Position numbers and translations under genes: made by a program | Shown here: positions 1 through 6,691 of the stretch, one piece after another | Layout of the letters: every line of letters begins with the position of its first letter | Position numbering within the stretch: position 1 is the first letter of the stretch | From: Minisyncoccota bacterium | Lineage (GTDB): Bacteria; Patescibacteriota; Minisyncoccia; Moranbacterales; GCA-2747515 | Length of the DNA stretch: 7,482 nucleotides | Reading direction: 5' to 3' | Assembly (NCBI GenBank): GCA_938034715.1 | Contig: CALHMM010000073.1 | Location: 1 to 7,482, forward strand | The notes under the pieces: model-generated | What the model saw: only the letters and a program-made list of their open reading frames with translations | Told to the model about the DNA's origin: nothing | The model's database searches: none

Positions 1-771
1 CACCCCGCCATCATGAGTAACATCAACACTTGGCAGCCTCTCCTCTTGTCGAAACTCTGTCTCTTGCTTTAACTCGAACAGCTGCTCAGCAAGTGTTTGC
101 GGGCCTTTTTTAGTCGAAGAATTTCCGGGATTTGGTACAGAGCTCTCTGAGGTAATCACTTCTTCTGTTTCGCTACTATCTTCCCCTCCTTGCTCGCCTG
201 GCTCTGGTTCTTGTTTTTCTTGCGGTCCTTCTTTGGAAGAACTATTGCTTTTCTCAACGATACTTGCAGCACGAGCAAATTGGTTAATCTCACTCAACAA
301 AATTTCCGTACTAAGTTTGCCAGTTCCTGGGAAGCTTCGATCGACGCTAACGATAGTATATTTTGGAAGAATCTTTACTGCTTTCACTGTGATTTCCTCC
401 TCTTCTCCTGAAACGTAGAATCGATATGTATGTCCTACCTGAAATACGTGACCTTCCTCAAGCAATGCCCCGCCATTCACGGATATATCTTTCTTGTGCG
501 GCACGTTCAGCGATTCCTGATCAATGCGCCGCTTCACAACATTTGTAAATTCTTCATTTTTTACCCCCATCTCTAGCTCGCCATCTGAACGCTCGTATGA
601 AACAAGACCACCAGTCACTTGGTGTATCGTCACATTTTCTACTTCACCCCGATCATTTAGTATGTCAACCTTCTCACCGTGAGCAACTTCAACCCTCTTC
701 CCTTGATGTTCCACAGCAAAAGGTTCATCAGAAATTTCAAATGATGAAGACGGAGTCTCGTTACTACTCAT
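1..771 (-). CDS. Acidic beta-rich protein of unknown function, C-terminus beyond the window
   Basis: An open frame with no stop runs from an ATG at 771 to the window edge, giving at least 257 residues; the rest lies to the left of base 1. I do not recognise the family. Residues about 1-165 alternate short beta-like stretches with charged turns: VEVAHGEKVDILNDRGEV near residues 27-44, then VSYERSDGELEMGV, and a second block around HVFQVGHTYRFYVSGEEEE. This might be two small beta-barrel (SH3-like) modules, which is inference. Residues about 160-190 look helical. Residues about 195-245 form a low-complexity linker rich in E, S, P, Q and G. No signal peptide or membrane segment is visible in this part, so it looks cytoplasmic. 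The coding case rests on the 771-base open frame, a good promoter just upstream and an even amino-acid composition. There is no Shine-Dalgarno sequence before the ATG. Confidence 0.8.
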   Translation of the reverse strand, partial: MSSNETPSSSFEISDEPFAVEHQGKRVEVAHGEKVDILNDRGEVENVTIHQVTGGLVSYERSDGELEMGVKNEEFTNVVKRRIDQESLNVPHKKDISVNGGALLEEGHVFQVGHTYRFYVSGEEEEITVKAVKILPKYTIVSVDRSFPGTGKLSTEILLSEINQFARAASIVEKSNSSSKEGPQEKQEPEPGEQGGEDSSETEEVITSESSVPNPGNSSTKKGPQTLAEQLFELKQETEFRQEERLPSVDVTHDGGV

Positions 772-773
772 AC

Positions 774-802
774 AATGAATTTATAAGAATATACTATTCA
801 TT
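774..802. repeat. Inverted repeat between -10 box and start codon
   Basis: AATGAAT at 774-780 is the exact reverse complement of ATTCATT at 796-802. A shorter nested repeat, GAATA/TATTC with a 3-base centre, lies at 787-799 over the expected transcription start. The outer right arm overlaps the -10 box. This would suit a repressor site, but AT-rich promoter DNA produces such repeats by chance, so the call is tentative. Confidence 0.3.
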
Positions 803-805
803 ATA
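800..805 (-). promoter_or_regulatory. Extended -10 promoter of the acidic protein gene
   Basis: Read on the minus strand, this is a perfect TATAAT preceded by TGG, which is the TGn motif of an extended -10 element. No good -35 hexamer is visible about 17 bases upstream. Transcription would start near 793, leaving a leader of only about 20 bases before the ATG at 771. That leader has no SD sequence. Confidence 0.6.
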
Positions 806-830
806 CCACAACAAACACTGAAGTATCACC

Positions 831-954
831 TCGCACAAACATTTCGGCCATCGATTTTCTTTACACAAAACCCTATCACAAAATGTACAAAATTTCTGAA
901 TAAAATTTCCCAAGGCATGGAAAAACGTTGATCACAAACACTTCACTGCAGTCT
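831..954. other. Intergenic stretch without recognised content
   Basis: This AT-rich stretch lies between the promoter of the acidic protein gene and the terminator of truD. I see no open frame with a start signal, no tRNA-like fold and no repeat. An open frame that begins inside it on the plus strand (928-1344) lies mainly over truD and is a shadow of it. Confidence 0.5.
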
Positions 955-1001
955 TTTTATAAAATAAAAGAAGCGCTTCGCATAATACTGCAAAGCGCTT
1001 C
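955..1001 (-). terminator. Intrinsic terminator of truD
   Basis: Bases 970-1001 form a hairpin of 13 pairs with one mismatch around a 6-base loop. Each arm carries the self-complementary AAGCGCTT. Read on the minus strand it starts about 30 bases after the truD stop and is followed directly by TTTTATTTT. On the plus strand the sequence after the hairpin is not T-rich, so it acts on truD. Confidence 0.85.
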
Positions 1002-1030
1002 GACGTCCCTCCTTCAATATTTATATAATC

Positions 1031-2113
1031 CTACGCCACCTTGCGGTGATGCGGCCCTTGGTGAAGATCAAAAAACTCACTCAATAACTGCGTTGCAAAA
1101 GCACCTGGTGGCAACTGAAAAACGAATTTATATCCACCACATAACTTTTTGTAAGCGAGATCTTTCGGAAATACCCTCGTCGCACGCGGTCGCCCCCTTA
1201 CAGGCAATAAACCTTTCAGTCCTTTGTCGAGCTTTTGCGGACCGTTCCAAACGTCTGAATACTCAGATGTACGAGCTGGAGTCCACAAATGCTGCTCTTG
1301 GGATACTTTTCCAGACAAGGTCAGATGAGAAATCAGAGCATTAAAGAGATAGCTCTGAAACTGTTGCAGAGAAAATCGTACATTACTACGAAATTCTGCA
1401 TTCTTAAAACAAGTAAAGAGATCACTCGATTGTTGAACTATAGATAGATCTTTATAAAAAAAATTCTTTTTCATAAGATTAAACGCCTGCTCATTGCGAC
1501 CTTCTACGAGAGCTTGACCAATCTCATACCCAGACCCGCCGCCGAAGCGTTGTGGACCAAAATAGTTCATGAATCCCTCGCGATGTACTCGTGGTGTATC
1601 GATATCCACAGTACAACCGACGCTATTATTATGCGTTATAATCTCAAAATAGTTACCTAAATGACCCCCTATGCGCAAACTTTGACGTGCTGTGCCAACC
1701 CATGACAAGAAGATATTATCATGATCAAAACTAAGCAGCTTTGACATCACCTCTGTAGGTACACAGATACGCTGTACGGTTTGCGCTCGAGCATCTTTCT
1801 TCCCATACGCTGAAATATACTGAACAGATACCTTGCAGTGATCTGCGATTATTTTGATTGCGCGACCAGACTCGATGTCAACTTTAGTCATATCGAGAAT
1901 GCTAAACATACCAGAAAGTCGATCCACACAACGCAAATCATTTGCAAAGAAAGGTTTTAGCACCATCGGTTCACCACGGCACTCTACCACCTCTCGTACG
2001 ACAAAATCTTTTGGTTCAACTTTGATTGTTGTAGATAAACGGTCAGTCCTCAAAATACGACCCATCTCATCAAGAGATACGTCGCCATTTCCAACATGAT
2101 TTTCATCTTTCAT
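1031..2113 (-). CDS. truD: tRNA pseudouridine(13) synthase TruD
   Basis: TruD converts U13 in the D-arm of certain tRNAs (tRNA-Glu in E. coli) to pseudouridine, without cofactor, in the cytoplasm. The 360-residue product shows the family landmarks in order: VEPKDFVVREV near residues 32-42; GKKDARAQTVQ, whose Asp (about residue 107) matches the catalytic Asp80 of E. coli TruD; GGHLGNYFEI near 149-158; the signature NYFGPQRFG near 183-191; SYLFNAL in the inserted TRUD domain near 254-260; and LPPGAFATQLLSEFF near 334-348. The TRUD insertion looks shorter than in E. coli. The start chosen is the ATG at 2113, with GGAG 8 bases upstream; an in-frame TTG at 2137 would add 8 residues but has no SD. 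The stop is TAG. It is transcribed alone, from its own promoter to its own terminator. Confidence 0.95.
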   Translation of the reverse strand: MKDENHVGNGDVSLDEMGRILRTDRLSTTIKVEPKDFVVREVVECRGEPMVLKPFFANDLRCVDRLSGMFSILDMTKVDIESGRAIKIIADHCKVSVQYISAYGKKDARAQTVQRICVPTEVMSKLLSFDHDNIFLSWVGTARQSLRIGGHLGNYFEIITHNNSVGCTVDIDTPRVHREGFMNYFGPQRFGGGSGYEIGQALVEGRNEQAFNLMKKNFFYKDLSIVQQSSDLFTCFKNAEFRSNVRFSLQQFQSYLFNALISHLTLSGKVSQEQHLWTPARTSEYSDVWNGPQKLDKGLKGLLPVRGRPRATRVFPKDLAYKKLCGGYKFVFQLPPGAFATQLLSEFFDLHQGPHHRKVA

Positions 2114-2117
2114 GGGA

Positions 2118-2125
2118 ACATCTCC
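2118..2125 (-). promoter_or_regulatory. Ribosome binding site that decides the truD start
   Basis: GGAG lies within this stretch on the minus strand, about 8 bases before the ATG at 2113. It favours that ATG over the TTG at 2137, which has no purine-rich element at a suitable distance. Confidence 0.6.
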
Positions 2126-2134
2126 ATTTTTTTG

Positions 2135-2144
2135 CAAAGCTTTG
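2135..2144. repeat. 10-base perfect palindrome in the truD leader
   Basis: CAAAGCTTTG reads the same on both strands. It lies about 20 bases upstream of the truD start codon, in the predicted leader. It could be a protein site or chance; nothing else supports either. Confidence 0.3.
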
Positions 2145-2190
2145 AAAATTTCTCAAAATCTTCACTAAGTATTGTAAAATTACTGCCCAT

Positions 2191-2219
2191 ATTATTACAT
2201 AAAACAATAATATAGTCAA
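2191..2219 (-). promoter_or_regulatory. Candidate truD promoter
   Basis: On the minus strand TTGACT (2219-2214) is followed after 17 bases by AATAAT (2196-2191), five of six matches to each consensus. The leader to the ATG at 2113 would be about 70 bases. A TAATAT three bases further on is an alternative -10 with a longer spacer. Confidence 0.5.
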
Positions 2220-2248
2220 ACGAAGATTTTATAATCCAAATCAAAAAC

Positions 2249-2276
2249 TTGACATAACAACTAAATATAGTATGTT
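2249..2276 (+). promoter_or_regulatory. Distal promoter of the orphan gene at 2360
   Basis: A perfect -35 hexamer TTGACA (2249-2254) is followed after 16 bases by TATGTT (2271-2276). Transcription would start near 2283, giving a leader of about 77 bases that includes the hairpin at 2328-2348. Confidence 0.5.
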
Positions 2277-2312
2277 TACCCTAGTTCTTCATTTAATGTC
2301 GGTTCCAGATAT

Positions 2313-2318
2313 TATAAT
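2313..2318 (+). promoter_or_regulatory. Proximal -10 box of the orphan gene at 2360
   Basis: A perfect TATAAT with no convincing -35 hexamer 16-18 bases upstream. A start near 2325 would place the hairpin at 2328-2348 at the extreme 5' end of the mRNA. Confidence 0.4.
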
Positions 2319-2327
2319 ACACACGAG

Positions 2328-2353
2328 ACTTTTACAAATCGTAAAGGTAGGAG
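2328..2353 (+). promoter_or_regulatory. Leader hairpin abutting the Shine-Dalgarno sequence
   Basis: ACUUUUAC (2328-2335) pairs with GUAAAGGU (2341-2348) over 8 positions, one a G-U wobble, around a 5-base loop. The SD sequence AGGAG (2349-2353) starts at the next base and lies 6 bases before the ATG at 2360. The hairpin could stabilise the mRNA 5' end or modulate ribosome access. Confidence 0.45.
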
Positions 2354-2359
2354 AAAACA

Positions 2360-2935
2360 ATGACAACCACCCAACATGCTCGCAAAGGCACTGGTGATAG
2401 CGAGCTCGCAGAAATTATCTTTGACATCCGAGGCGCAACAGAAAAACTAGTCTTACCCCCTTCGGACCGCAAAGTCTCAAGGCGACGTTACCAAGAAGCT
2501 GAGGAGTTACTCAACATCACACCCGCTGTGCACAAAAACGGGCGACGCGATGGCGGTAAGCAAATAGGCAGATGTAGGAAAATCATGTTTGACGCTGATT
2601 TCCTCGAATCAGATCTCGGTAATCACGGATTTCACTTTTCCTATGCAACTAGCACCACAAATCGCAGAGACAAGCAAAAGTGGAATTACAAAGTCTTCTT
2701 CTCAAAAAATGCTACAGGAGAAATACCAGACGATCTATGGAACTATCTTACAAGTACAGTGTTTAGTCTCTATATCTGGGAAAATCCAAACATTGCTTGT
2801 GATGCCAATGGTGAATTCATCACAACTGATGATGGCTACAAGATTGTGCGCAACAACGTCTTCACCTTGACACAGGAAGTGCCACTCGTACGCTCGATCT
2901 CAAGTCACGTGGTTGGTCAGTACACATTTGAATAA
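2360..2935 (+). CDS. Orphan 191-residue soluble protein, function unknown
   Basis: I do not recognise this protein or a domain in it. It has no signal peptide or membrane segment and looks cytoplasmic. Residues about 34-75 are rich in Arg and Lys (SDRKVSRRRYQ, then KNGRRDGGKQIGRCRK). Residues about 75-190 are mixed and aromatic-rich, with GFHFSYA near 90, WNYKVFF near 108, and an acidic patch around FITTDDGY near 153. There are two cysteines, at about 72 and 147. A basic N-terminal half would allow nucleic-acid contact, but no known motif supports this. The start is firm: ATG with AGGAG 6 bases upstream, and no competing start nearby. It is a single-gene unit with its own promoters and a strong terminator 22 bases after the TAA stop, which suggests independent and perhaps substantial expression. 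It shares a divergent promoter region with truD, without an obvious functional link. Confidence 0.8.
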   Translation: MTTTQHARKGTGDSELAEIIFDIRGATEKLVLPPSDRKVSRRRYQEAEELLNITPAVHKNGRRDGGKQIGRCRKIMFDADFLESDLGNHGFHFSYATSTTNRRDKQKWNYKVFFSKNATGEIPDDLWNYLTSTVFSLYIWENPNIACDANGEFITTDDGYKIVRNNVFTLTQEVPLVRSISSHVVGQYTFE

Positions 2936-2956
2936 CGCATCAACACCAGGGCCGCT

Positions 2957-3005
2957 AATCCTCAGAAGAAAAGGATATAAAATCTTTTACTCTGAGGATT
3001 TTTTT
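2957..3005 (+). terminator. Intrinsic terminator of the orphan gene
   Basis: AATCCTCAGA (2957-2966) pairs perfectly with TCTGAGGATT (2991-3000). The stem continues, after a small internal loop, through AAAAG/CTTTT towards a short A-rich apex. A run of seven T begins inside the right arm and ends at 3005. On the minus strand no T-run follows, so it works in the plus direction and insulates the glycosyltransferase genes from upstream transcription. Confidence 0.85.
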
Positions 3006-3037
3006 AATGTAAAGCGACGAAAATGAAAGCTGAATCG

Positions 3038-3046
3038 TGCTATAAT
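3038..3046 (+). promoter_or_regulatory. Extended -10 promoter of the glycosyltransferase pair
   Basis: TGCTATAAT is a full extended -10 element with a perfect TATAAT at 3041-3046. No -35 match is seen at the usual distance. It lies 33 bases after the upstream terminator and predicts a start near 3053, so the leader is only about 17 bases, A-rich and without an SD sequence. Confidence 0.65.
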
Positions 3047-3069
3047 AACAATACAAACAAAATAAAAAA

Positions 3070-4671
3070 ATGCGTTCGCTTTTACGTCAACAATCCCAGT
3101 TTGTACATTTTTTTTTGATGACGATCATCATACTGATCGCGGTTTTCATGCGTGTCTACAACATCGAAGGCGCACCTCCCGGACTTTACCCGGACGAAGC
3201 AAACAACGCAACCAATGCTTACGAAGCTTTGGCGACTGGCGAATTCAAATGGTTTTATAGCGATAATAATGGTCGCGAAGGGATGTACATCAATCTGCAG
3301 GCAATCAGCATGGCTATCTTTGGCGTCAATACTCTCGCCATCAAAATACCTTCAATACTTTTTGGACTTTTCAGCGTACTTGGTCTCTACTTTCTTGCGA
3401 GAGAACTCTTCCCTTCCAAACCTCGTATTGCACTGATAGCACCTTATCTATGCGCAATTAGTTTCTGGGCAATAAATTTTTCTCGCATTGGTTTCCGCGC
3501 CATCGCTATGGTACCTGTTATTTGTTTTACATTTTATTTTTTCTTCCGTGGTATTCGTACAGACAAAATCTACAATTACGTAATTGCTGGGCTGATTTGC
3601 GGACTAGGCTTTCACACCTATATCGCCTTCCGGATCATGCCTGTCCTATTGATTATTGTGGTTATCCTATTTTTACTAATCGACAAAAGATTCCTACGTC
3701 GATATGCAAAAGGCCTTAGCGCCTTTGTAGTTAGCACTGCAATCGCCATTGCACCATTAGCTCTAACATTCAACGCACATCCTGAATACTTAGACGCTCG
3801 CACAAATGATATCTCTATCTTTTCACAAGAAAACTCCCAGGGCAATTTCGTAAAAACAATTACCCAGACGATAGGGCTCTCTTTTGCGAAATATAATATA
3901 GTAGGGGATCCAAACTTCCGCCATGGATTTCCACCCTATCCAATGCTTGAGCCGCTCACAGGAATCGCCTTTCTTGGCGGACTCATCTTAATAGGAGTTC
4001 TCTTTGCAAAAACACTCAAACTGCGAATCAAGAGAAATGTGCGTAACCGCAATTTAGTAATCTCAGGACTCCTACTCGCTTGGTTCATAGGATTTCTTGT
4101 ACCTGAATTTCTAACAAATGAAGGCCTTCCACATGCCTTAAGAAGCATCGGGACGATGCCTGTTGTTTTTTTACTAGCTGCTTATGGCATCAATGCATTC
4201 ATCGAAAAAAAAGAGAACCATCAAACCTCAAGTGGCTTACTCTACAAAGTAGCGCGAGTCACACACAACAGTGTTCTCATTATATTTTTCTTCTACCTTG
4301 GAGCATTTGGATTTATGAAGTACCACGTGTACTGGACTTACAACGAGCAAACAGCAAGAGCTTTCAACGCTGAACTAAAAGATATGGCCCTGGCTATTCA
4401 ATCACAACAAGAACAAACAACATACATCATAGCAGGACCATTAGAACGTCTTCCTATTCAAATATACAATGTTGCACATACAAAAATTTTCTACCTTTAC
4501 CCAAATCAGATTCAAAACACACAATTTGAAAAAAACGCAACAATCTACATCACTGAAACTACGCTTGAAAGTTTGCAACTTTTGAAACTCAATCCATCAA
4601 TTCAAGAGATGAAAACAAGGCATAAAATATCTCTAGGCGGCGGATCATACACAATTGTAACCACAAAATAA
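3070..4671 (+). CDS. GT-C fold membrane glycosyltransferase (ArnT/PMT-like), first of a pair
   Basis: This 533-residue multi-pass membrane protein probably moves a sugar from a polyprenyl-phosphate carrier to an acceptor on the outer face of the cytoplasmic membrane. A first membrane helix (about residues 12-29) is followed by an external loop with PGLYPDEANN; the acidic pair D42-E43 is where GT-C enzymes of the ArnT/PMT group have their catalytic Asp/Glu. The loop continues with DNNGREGMYI near 65-74. I count about 11-12 hydrophobic segments, the last near 401-416. PHALRSIGTMP near 354-364 resembles a conserved pre-helix motif of these enzymes. The last 110 residues or so are non-membrane and probably external. 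Sugar and acceptor cannot be told from sequence. The ATG at 3070 lies just behind the promoter but has no SD. The second glycosyltransferase follows after 92 bases with no terminator between. Confidence 0.85.
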   Translation: MRSLLRQQSQFVHFFLMTIIILIAVFMRVYNIEGAPPGLYPDEANNATNAYEALATGEFKWFYSDNNGREGMYINLQAISMAIFGVNTLAIKIPSILFGLFSVLGLYFLARELFPSKPRIALIAPYLCAISFWAINFSRIGFRAIAMVPVICFTFYFFFRGIRTDKIYNYVIAGLICGLGFHTYIAFRIMPVLLIIVVILFLLIDKRFLRRYAKGLSAFVVSTAIAIAPLALTFNAHPEYLDARTNDISIFSQENSQGNFVKTITQTIGLSFAKYNIVGDPNFRHGFPPYPMLEPLTGIAFLGGLILIGVLFAKTLKLRIKRNVRNRNLVISGLLLAWFIGFLVPEFLTNEGLPHALRSIGTMPVVFLLAAYGINAFIEKKENHQTSSGLLYKVARVTHNSVLIIFFFYLGAFGFMKYHVYWTYNEQTARAFNAELKDMALAIQSQQEQTTYIIAGPLERLPIQIYNVAHTKIFYLYPNQIQNTQFEKNATIYITETTLESLQLLKLNPSIQEMKTRHKISLGGGSYTIVTTK

Positions 4672-4763
4672 CCAAGACCTATACTGCAACAATAATTTCA
4701 CAATCCATCGCAAAATCCGAAACGACCCCTCCCACTTCGTCACTTGCCAATCCCCAACTAACT
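4672..4763 (+). promoter_or_regulatory. C-rich, G-poor spacer between the two glycosyltransferases
   Basis: From 4686 to 4763 I count 30 C and 6 G in 78 bases. No hairpin terminator and no strong promoter are present; TATACT at 4680-4685 has only a weak -35 (TTGTAA) at a 19-base spacer. C-rich, G-poor, unstructured RNA is the kind of sequence Rho binds, so the spacer could set the ratio of the two enzymes. This is inference from composition. Confidence 0.3.
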
Positions 4764-6611
4764 ATGAAAAAATTCTTCACGCTATTACTATTGTTTATAG
4801 TTTCGGCAAGTGTCGCTGGATCGCTCGCAAGTGCAACCACAAATAGTCTAACCTACGATGAAGTAGCGCACATCGGGGCTGGGTATTCCTACCTAACAGA
4901 ACACGATTTTCGCCTCAATCCAGAACATCCCCCAACGCTCAAAGCATTCTCAACCGTACCGTTATTGCTACTTAATCCAATCTTCTCTATTGCGACAGTG
5001 CCATCATGGCATATACCGTACAATATCGGAGAATACGGACAATGGGACGTAGGTAGGGCTCTACTTCATGAATCAGGAAACAACACAGACCAAATAACTT
5101 TTTGGGCACGGCTACCGATGGTTGTCATTTTTGCATTTACTAGTTTTTTTATTTTTTTCTGGACAAAAAAACTAGCCGCATGTGCACTATCTAATCACCG
5201 CTCAAAATCAAACTTAGCCAATGCAGCAGGTTTTCTGGCAGTAGTCATGTGGACCTGCAATCCAAATATCCTAGGTCATAATCACCTCGTCACAACTGAC
5301 GTCGGCGCAGCAGGCGCTTTTAGTTTGTGCTTATATTTCTTCATAAGATTCGTAAAACTTCCAAACTACAAAAACACTCTCATTTTAGGAATTCTTTTTG
5401 GAATAGCCAATACAATAAAATTTAGCACTTTCATCCTTGTGCCATTCTTTGGAATCATGATTGTACTCTACATCATCTTGCTACATCTAAATAAAAACCA
5501 GTCGGATGAGCGACCAATACAAATAAAAAATTATATTGGCAAAAGCATACTGATGGGAATCGTCACGCTTTTAACAATTTTTATAATCTATATACCGTTT
5601 AGCTTTGCAACACCAAAGGATGTACTAGAGAACATTGTGCCATTAAAAATTCACAATATGGAACGACCAATTGATGTCTGGTCAAAAGAAACAATCCTCT
5701 CAATAAATGATGTGCCTGCGCTGCGACCTCTAGCACTCTACCTGTTCGGCGTAACGCAAGTTTTTCACAGAGTTGCAGGTGGAAACAACACCTACTTCCT
5801 GGGAAATGTCTCACCAAACCAAGCAGACATACTATACTTCCCCACTGTATTTACACTTAAAGAGCCTCTACTATATCTATTTACATATCTCATCACAGTA
5901 AGCTTAGTAATCTACGCATTTGTAAAAACTACTGTGATCAAATCGGCAAATCACTCTGCGAAATTATTTTTTCTAAAAAATTATTCACTGTGCGTACTCG
6001 TTCTTTTCATCATCTTTTACATCCTAATCACAGCAAATGGAAACCTCACAATCGGCATCAGACATCTGTTTCCACTATATCCCCCACTCTTTATCCTGTG
6101 CGGCATTTCACTGATCACCCTTTACAAAAAGGTCTACACTAAAAAACAAAAAATAGTATTATCTCTCACCTACACTGCATTCCTTGTACTGTTTATATTC
6201 CAAGCGATCATCATATTCCCGACATACCTTTCATTTTTCAATGCTTTTGCAGGAGGTACGCAAAACGGTCACAATTTCGTCGTTGATTCAAATACTGACT
6301 GGGGCCAAAGTACCAAAAGGTTATTAACATACCTAAAAGAAGAAAGTATTTCCCAAATTCACATGCAATACTTCGGAGGTGATGATATCACAAACAGATT
6401 TGCAGGCTCAGGCATAGATGTCATCCCACTTCTACCGACCACTAGACCGATTAAACCTGGATATTATGTAATCTCAGCGACACCACTACAAGAATCAATC
6501 TTTGCCCAAGGCGCTACATACAAAAACTCGTATCTTTGGACAAAAAACTTCCAACCAGTTGCTCAGATAGATGGTTCATTCCTGATTTTTTTTGTACCAA
6601 ATAATAAATAA
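4764..6611 (+). CDS. GT-C fold membrane glycosyltransferase (family 39-like), second of a pair
   Basis: A 615-residue polytopic protein, likely a polyprenyl-phosphate-sugar-dependent glycosyltransferase acting outside the membrane. After one N-terminal helix (about residues 3-24) comes TYDEVAHIGAGYSYL with the acidic pair D32-E33, then RLNPEHPP at 50-57, an arrangement typical of GT39-like enzymes. Further family-like motifs are GHNHLVTTD near 171-179, GIRHLFPLYPP near 431-441, and DSNTDWGQ at 508-515 followed by MQYFGGDD, which opens the C-terminal external domain (about 500-615). I count about 11-12 membrane segments. It shares the overall plan, but little sequence, with the gene before it, so it is probably not a recent duplicate. 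The ATG at 4764 has no SD, yet it is the only ATG, GTG or TTG in frame after the in-frame stop at 4623. It is probably co-transcribed with the preceding gene. The substrate is unknown. Confidence 0.87.
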   Translation: MKKFFTLLLLFIVSASVAGSLASATTNSLTYDEVAHIGAGYSYLTEHDFRLNPEHPPTLKAFSTVPLLLLNPIFSIATVPSWHIPYNIGEYGQWDVGRALLHESGNNTDQITFWARLPMVVIFAFTSFFIFFWTKKLAACALSNHRSKSNLANAAGFLAVVMWTCNPNILGHNHLVTTDVGAAGAFSLCLYFFIRFVKLPNYKNTLILGILFGIANTIKFSTFILVPFFGIMIVLYIILLHLNKNQSDERPIQIKNYIGKSILMGIVTLLTIFIIYIPFSFATPKDVLENIVPLKIHNMERPIDVWSKETILSINDVPALRPLALYLFGVTQVFHRVAGGNNTYFLGNVSPNQADILYFPTVFTLKEPLLYLFTYLITVSLVIYAFVKTTVIKSANHSAKLFFLKNYSLCVLVLFIIFYILITANGNLTIGIRHLFPLYPPLFILCGISLITLYKKVYTKKQKIVLSLTYTAFLVLFIFQAIIIFPTYLSFFNAFAGGTQNGHNFVVDSNTDWGQSTKRLLTYLKEESISQIHMQYFGGDDITNRFAGSGIDVIPLLPTTRPIKPGYYVISATPLQESIFAQGATYKNSYLWTKNFQPVAQIDGSFLIFFVPNNK

Positions 6612-6630
6612 TTGACAATCAAAAAATCGC

Positions 6631-6669
6631 AAAAAAAATGTGCCACCTCCCAACGAGGAAAATGGCACA
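6631..6669 (-). terminator. Intrinsic terminator of the lipoprotein gene, possibly bidirectional
   Basis: TGTGCCA (6639-6645) pairs with TGGCACA (6663-6669), with an inner CTC/GAG stem. Read on the minus strand, eight T (6638-6631) follow the hairpin directly, 23 bases after the lipoprotein stop. Plus-strand transcripts from the glycosyltransferases would form the same hairpin, but the sequence after it is only moderately T-rich, so termination in that direction is less certain. Confidence 0.8.
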
Positions 6670-6691
6670 ATGCGTATTTTAATAGTGGCAG

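Noticed and set aside
190..418. Two overlapping short plus-strand open frames
   Set aside because: Antisense to the long acidic protein frame, whose opposite-strand codons give apparent hydrophobic and Cys-rich translations without start signals.
597..821. Plus-strand open frame of 74 codons
   Set aside because: Antisense to the start and promoter of the acidic protein gene, with no start signals of its own.
970..1001. Possible CRISPR or direct repeat (AAGCGCTTCG twice)
   Set aside because: Two copies only, and together they form the stem of a terminator hairpin followed by a T-rich run.
928..1344. Plus-strand open frame of 138 codons
   Set aside because: It lies mostly over truD on the other strand and runs through the truD terminator hairpin; no SD or family resemblance.
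5599..5817. Minus-strand open frame of 72 codons
   Set aside because: Lies wholly inside the second glycosyltransferase, whose frame has clear family motifs.
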